DNA of 64,000 bases from Adiantum capillus-veneris. Lineage: Eukaryota; Streptophyta; Polypodiopsida; Polypodiales; Pteridaceae. The notes beneath the pieces are model-generated. The model ran no database searches. It had not been told where the DNA came from and worked only from the letters and a program-made list of their open reading frames with translations. Where the stretch lies: the NCBI GenBank assembly GCA_014529385.2, contig CM043948.1, positions 79,938,291-80,002,290 of the forward strand, given 5' to 3'. Position 1 is the stretch's first letter, and every line of letters starts with the position of its first letter. A program made the translations under genes and the position numbers. Shown here in pieces: positions 59,721 through 64,000 of this stretch.

Positions 59721-60720
59721 TCCTTTGAGATTAGTATGTTCCCATGTGAACACATCTTTATAGGACTGGAACATATGTCATGCCTTCTCTTTCATCTCAG
59801 GATTCAAATGTTTATTGACCTTGAGCAATCTAGGGTTTTCCTCAGACCCCAAATTCCATTCCTCTATCTCCTGATCATCTGGAAGCAACCAGTTAGGCCC
59901 TCCACCCTTTCTCTTGGTTAACTCCTCAACGTAATCCCAAGATGGTCCTCTGAGCTCTGAACCACTATTTTGATTTTCAGTAGCTCCTGCAGAGTGTGCT
60001 TGTTCTACTGGTGTGCTGAAATCAACTAGTTCTTCTAGCCTTCTAGTTAGCTGAACCAGACGTTCTCCTGAATTCAGTTCAGTGAACTGGTCTGAAAAAT
60101 TTTTCTTTTGTTTTTCAGCTTGATTTTTGTTCAGTAAAACTGCATTGAGATCTATCTCTGTTAATGGAAAAATATTCATGGCTGCTAGCATTCTCTCAAT
60201 TTTCTTCACCTTATACTTCTGGCAAAGCTCTTTGGGTGTCAGTTCCTTTCTCTAACTTCTAGTGTTATTCGTCTGAATCTGGATTCTGCCACCACTGGCC
60301 CCTTGTATTGTCAGAGTCTGATTAGCATAGTCGTGAATAGCCTGTGCCGTTCACAGTCATGGGCGCCCCAGTAGCATCTCATACGCTCCTTGCACATCTA
60401 GTACTAGAAAACTAGCTTTAAACTTTTCTTTACCCACTCTTATCTACATACTCTCTATCATACCAATTGCCTGCACCACTCGATGATCCGCCATTCGAAC
60501 TTTGAAAAGTGCTGGTTTCAGGTTTGTAATTCCCATCCTTTGCTGAAGATGTGCCCCCAGAATGTTTACCCCTGCTTCTCCATTTAGTATGACGCGCGAT
60601 AGTGGTTCCCACTGTTTTCGAACTTTGTAATCCACCTGGATCACCGGCACTTCATCATCTCTAACAGCCGCCAAGTCAACTGATATGGCCTCCACCTCAG
60701 CCTTTTATTCGTTGTCTGAT
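59721..60720 (-). pseudogene. Protease and protease-RT linker
   Basis: The minus strand from 60720 gives V-I-L-N-G-E-A-G-V-N-I-L, the active-site loop of a retropepsin with Asp changed to Asn and the Gly-Gly to Gly-Glu. Then come F-L-V-L-D-V-Q-G-A-Y-E-M-L-L-G-R-P near 60380-60350 and I-H-D-Y. The D-G-G-A-G-V ancestry is shared with the gag-protease element at 16148-25168. From 60209 to 59778 an open 143-residue linker with a Glu/Lys-rich centre leads to RT. The active-site change means no protease activity. Confidence 0.75.
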
Positions 60721-61400
60721 GAATTTCGTTGCTTCAGGCAAAGTTCTTCTAATGTCCTCTAATTCCACAGTGAGTTTCTGAATTTTGTCACAAATCTTGA
60801 CATGAATTTCCTCTCTCTCATGATCAGAGTTGTTATCAAAACTTGAAGAACTGGTAGTATCTTCACAATACCATTCCTTTATTTTAGTGCTTTCAGCTCC
60901 TTTATCAGTTCCAAACTCTTCCATCGGTCCTTGTACTGCAGCCAACATGGTCTCAAGTATTCCAGGCTTTGACTGATCTAGTTGTGCTGTCTCAGAAAAC
61001 TGGGCGGGTATCTTTTGAATGACCTGGGCGTCAGAACTCTCTAGCTGCTTTGGCTGCTTCTTGGCTAAATCCTTTGTGATTTTCGCCGCTAGTTCTCTCT
61101 GCTCCTACCATTCATCAACCACCTTTTCTTTACCCTTGGCCTTCCATACCTCTCTCTGCTAAGCCCATTTGCTACTTTCACGAGTGACGGGTTTTCCTCG
61201 GTTTTCTAGAATTTCCTCAATCACCACTCCTTTACTTTGAGTAATTGCTCATACAGGAACTGGTTCTGGAACCATTAGGAAATTTCGGAGGTCATTTGGA
61301 GGGCCTTCTAAGAAAATGTATTTTTTGCACTCTCTCTCTAGAAAAAATGACAAATAAAAGAGCTGGGTCTTTCATAGTAAAACTTCAAAAAGTGTACTTT
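60721..61400 (-). pseudogene. gag tail (highly charged)
   Basis: Minus-strand segments read G-V-V-I-E-E-I-L-E-N-R-G-K, W-K-A-K-G-K-E-K-V-V-D-E-W, Q-P-K-Q-L-E-S-S and a final acidic/basic helix (60948-60697). There is no zinc knuckle. The N-terminal gag and 5' LTR are missing, so this marks the truncated 5' side. Confidence 0.5.
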
Positions 61401-61472
61401 AAGTAGATTCCTTACCCCTCTGAACATTCGTTCGTAGTGATTGAGGGATAATCCTCTTTTTAGTTGCATTGA

Positions 61473-64000
61473 ATGAACAACGTCAATACGGAGGGAATGA
61501 GGCTAACATGGAGGGACGAATCCGCAGCCGCTATTCACTTTCCATTAAACCTGCACATTTGGCTAATGGCGCACTCCTCAAATGGCACAAATGTTACCCA
61601 CAAACGAGCCAAATATCACCTTCACATTGATTTGGACAATGAGTACCAACCATTGATTAAGCACAGTAAAACAAACACACATATACCTCCCACCTCCATA
61701 GACACGCTCAGAGCTCAAGGAGCTAAACACATAGATATCTGGACGAGAGGCTCTCTCTACCCTAAGAATCCAATAACTAATGTGTCTCCACCGTTTGTCA
61801 ATCCTACAAGCTTATTGACCTTTGCTGGTGATGGAGAAAACGGCCTTCTGGGTTATTGTAAATCACTTACAAGAGAAGCTGGAACTTACAAGAGCATTCT
61901 CCAAGCTCAACAATGTGAGATTGTTCTCCTTTCACATTTACATTCTACAGATCAGGTTACCATTTTGCAACATAAAATAGAGGTACAAGAACTGAAAGGA
62001 AAGGTGCGAAGTTGTCAAATGAAGGACACCATCTTGGGTGGTCGTATCCGAAAGAAGAAATTGCGCAATCTTGAAACATTGCAGGTTGCATCAGGAGGTC
62101 TCAAGAAAAGAATCCGAGCATTAAGGTGATGCTTCTTGGTTGGCTACATTGTCTTAGTTAAGTAATCTCTTTGTTTTTTCTTGTTATGCATTGTTTTCAT
62201 GTGCCTAAATAGTGTTAGTGAAGCAAATTTTTTGTTATTTACTTATGCATTGTCTTCATGTAGAGACTCAATCTATCCTGACAAGGAAAACATTGACCCC
62301 AAAGCCAATATAGGAAAGAGATTGAAGCCACTTATAAGTAGAAGCCTGGCAGCAGATATAGTACATGACAAGAAGTTTAAGGTTCTACAAAGAAATGTAG
62401 TGGACCGCTTTATTTCAGAGAACTCAGTGCCTGCAAAAGAGATACAAGGCACACTTGATTCACTTGGTGTAAGCAAAAGAGGATATTCGGCTATCCAAAA
62501 GTCTGTCTCATCCATCTTTGTTAGGAAGGGTATAAAATCCAAACTTCTACCATCAGCCTCAAGTGTTTGGAAAGAGAGGCTTAAGCTTAACGAGGCACAG
62601 GGAGACTATCTTGGACAGCCCTTTCATATTAAAGAAACTTACAGTGGCCATGGAGCGAACATGGCATATGATGAGTTCAACAATATTTTTATGGACCTGC
62701 AGATACTACAGAAGAGAATGGTGGAGTTTTACAACATCACATTTGAAGAGTCACGTGGACTATTACATTTTGTGTTAAAACTGGATGAGTGTGAGCTTGT
62801 TAAAGAGAAAAAGCTAGAGCGTGTTACTATTACTTTAATGAATAGAGCCCTCTCAAAGTGTCCCAGTGATGATCCTTTATATTTTAGTGTTCAATCAGAA
62901 TCTAACATATGGTGGCTTGGTGCGTTTGAGGTAAGCGATATTCTCAAGTAAGCTCAAATGTTCAGATCTACTTAAGTCTCATTTATTTTGTGTTGCAGGT
63001 AAAGAAAGAAGATCATGAGATTCTATATTGGGTGTTCCATCGAACTAATATTCCGGAGCTGATTGATCGACAGACTAACCAGGGAGAGGTACTACGTCTA
63101 GATGGAAGGGGAGACTTTCAAGTTCAGTGGCATCTTGCAGGTGACCTTAAAACATTAAAGTGCATGTATAATTGTGGAATGGGTGCAATGGCAAAGTCAC
63201 CGTGTTTGTTCTGCATGGAGCCTGCAAAGGTCATGGACCCAAAGTGGTGGAGAAAAGCTCCAACACGTCACATTGAGGATCCTGCTTTTCGACCAGTTTT
63301 GAAAATACCACTTGTGAATGTCCACATTTGTACAATGCATGCCCTTTGTAGAATTGTAGAGAAATTGGTCTACTTATACATCGGGTTTGCTTGGAAGATT
63401 AAGAACTCTGCAGAACGACAAGTAGCCTTGCAGTGCTTAGAAATGGTACTGTCGGATATGGGGCTTCATGGTGGCAATGTGAAAATCCAGCGGGATGAAA
63501 AGAGATCAACTGCTGAGAAGGATGTCCCATGCAAACCATCCATCGGTGGGGTGAAGGCACGGAGGTTTTTATCTAAGCCCCAAGGTACAAGAGATCCAAA
63601 GCTAACAAAACATGGAAAAATATATAACACATCTTATGTTAGCAAGGTAGAGTATCAGAGCTGGAAAAAGCTACATATTGCAGTCAAAGACCACGAACCA
63701 ACTACTCGTAACGCGAAGGCTGAGGTTTGGCGATCAATAGACATCCTATTTTTGATGTGCGACAAAGATGACTGGTCACAAGGTGATATGAACAAGTTCA
63801 AGGAAAATCTCAACCTTCTGAAAAAATCATTCAAGACAGCATGGACAGACACCCAGATTACTCACTACATGGTATTATCATGTATTTCTTTCTCTCTTAT
63901 GTGCAAATATGTGAGTGTAAAACATTCTAACTAATCTGTTTTCATATCCAGCACATCATCTTCAATCATTTGTCATATTTTATACAGAAGTATGGGAACC
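61473..64000 (+). CDS. Intron-containing gene for a RAG1/Transib-like (DDE-type) transposase-domain protein, partial
   Basis: Exons 61473-62125, 62264-62930, 62999-63871 and 63952-64000 (open at the edge) join in frame across GT-AG introns, giving at least 747 residues. Residues ~155-220 look like a coiled coil, followed by D-K-E-N-I-D-P. The core shows K-L-D-E (D392), W-H-L-A-G-D-L-K (D489), S-P-C-L-F-C (C509, C512), H-I-C-T-M-H-A-L-C-R-I-V-E-K (residues 549-562) and H-Y-M-H-I-I-F-N-H. In mouse RAG1 the catalytic D708 precedes C727-x2-C730 by 19 residues (here 20), D600 lies 108 before D708 (here 97), and H937-x4-H942 follows in an I-T-x-Y-x-H context also present here. TNP2 signatures are absent. 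The catalytic Glu would lie beyond the edge. No stop interrupts the exons, so it may be an active or domesticated transposase. The first ATG at 61473 may be preceded by another exon. Confidence 0.6.
62126..62263 (+). other. Intron 1
   Basis: TTAAG|GTGATG to TTCATGTAG|AGACTC. Joining restores the codon AGA and the frame of exon 2. Confidence 0.8.
62931..62998 (+). other. Intron 2
   Basis: TTTGAG|GTAAGC to GTGTTGCAG|GTAAAG, a strong plant-type pair; both exons stay in frame. Confidence 0.9.
63872..63951 (+). other. Intron 3
   Basis: ACATG|GTATTA to CATATCCAG|CACATC; exon 4 continues H-I-I-F-N-H-L to the edge. Confidence 0.8.

Larger units (their letters stand above)
52393..61400 (-). mobile_element. 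Degenerate Ty3/gypsy element with extra coding region 3' of integrase
   Basis: Minus-strand order: gag tail, retropepsin, RT, RNase H, integrase, about 4 kb of additional coding sequence, a strong polypurine tract and a presumed 3' LTR. The integrase-last pol order marks Ty3/gypsy. The 5' LTR and most of gag are not found; homology fades near 61400. Many single stops and a few frame shifts interrupt otherwise long, readable frames. The left boundary depends on the inferred LTR end at 52393. Confidence 0.8.

Overview
This window is a nest of transposable elements from a large, repeat-rich land-plant nuclear genome. Evidence for a plant: two CACTA (En/Spm) transposons whose transposase carries the TNP2, DUF4218 and DUF4216 regions; Ty3/gypsy elements primed by initiator-tRNA-Met; LTR elements with an Athila-style tRNA-Asp primer site; L1-type LINEs with DUF4283-like ORF1 and zf-RVT tails; and abundant (CT)n, (GT)n and (AT)n microsatellites. 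I cannot name the species. The divergence from familiar flowering-plant proteins would suit a fern or another seed-free plant, but that is a guess.

Layout. 1-3522 is the 3' part of a non-autonomous gag-protease LTR element. It sits inside the gag of a short-LTR gypsy element on the minus strand (3523-5115), which itself lies at the end of a CACTA transposon (terminus at 5223). 5326-6165 is a decayed gypsy integrase followed by a protease-like piece, and 7895-8730 is a minus-strand LINE fragment. 9393-26003 is CACTA-1 (minus strand). It holds broken TNP2 and TNPA-like genes, a three-copy 183-bp repeat, a 2.1-kb satellite of 172-bp palindromes, and a complete 9.0-kb gag-protease LTR element (16148-25168, TSD TAACC). 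27467-41081 is CACTA-2 (minus strand, TSD ACG). Its transposase gene is split by a 5.6-kb gypsy element (30984-36621, TSD CACCG) that has lost gag, protease and most of reverse transcriptase.

41085-52392 is mostly non-coding DNA with long microsatellites and three plus-strand LINE pieces. Two of these are bounded by clear target-site duplications (46238-48552 and 50370-51056). 52393-61400 is a degenerate minus-strand gypsy element with protease, RT-RNase H and integrase, plus an unusual 4-kb coding region between integrase and the polypurine tract.

The right edge (61473-64000) is different. It is an open, intron-containing plus-strand gene of at least four exons whose introns join in frame. 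Its spliced product shows Asp...Asp-(19)-Cys-x2-Cys...His-x4-His spacing like the catalytic/zinc core of RAG1/Transib and related DDE transposases. It is not a TNP2 protein and I could not assign it to a known plant family. It is the best candidate here for something undescribed. No rRNA, tRNA, CRISPR array or unambiguous ordinary host gene was seen.
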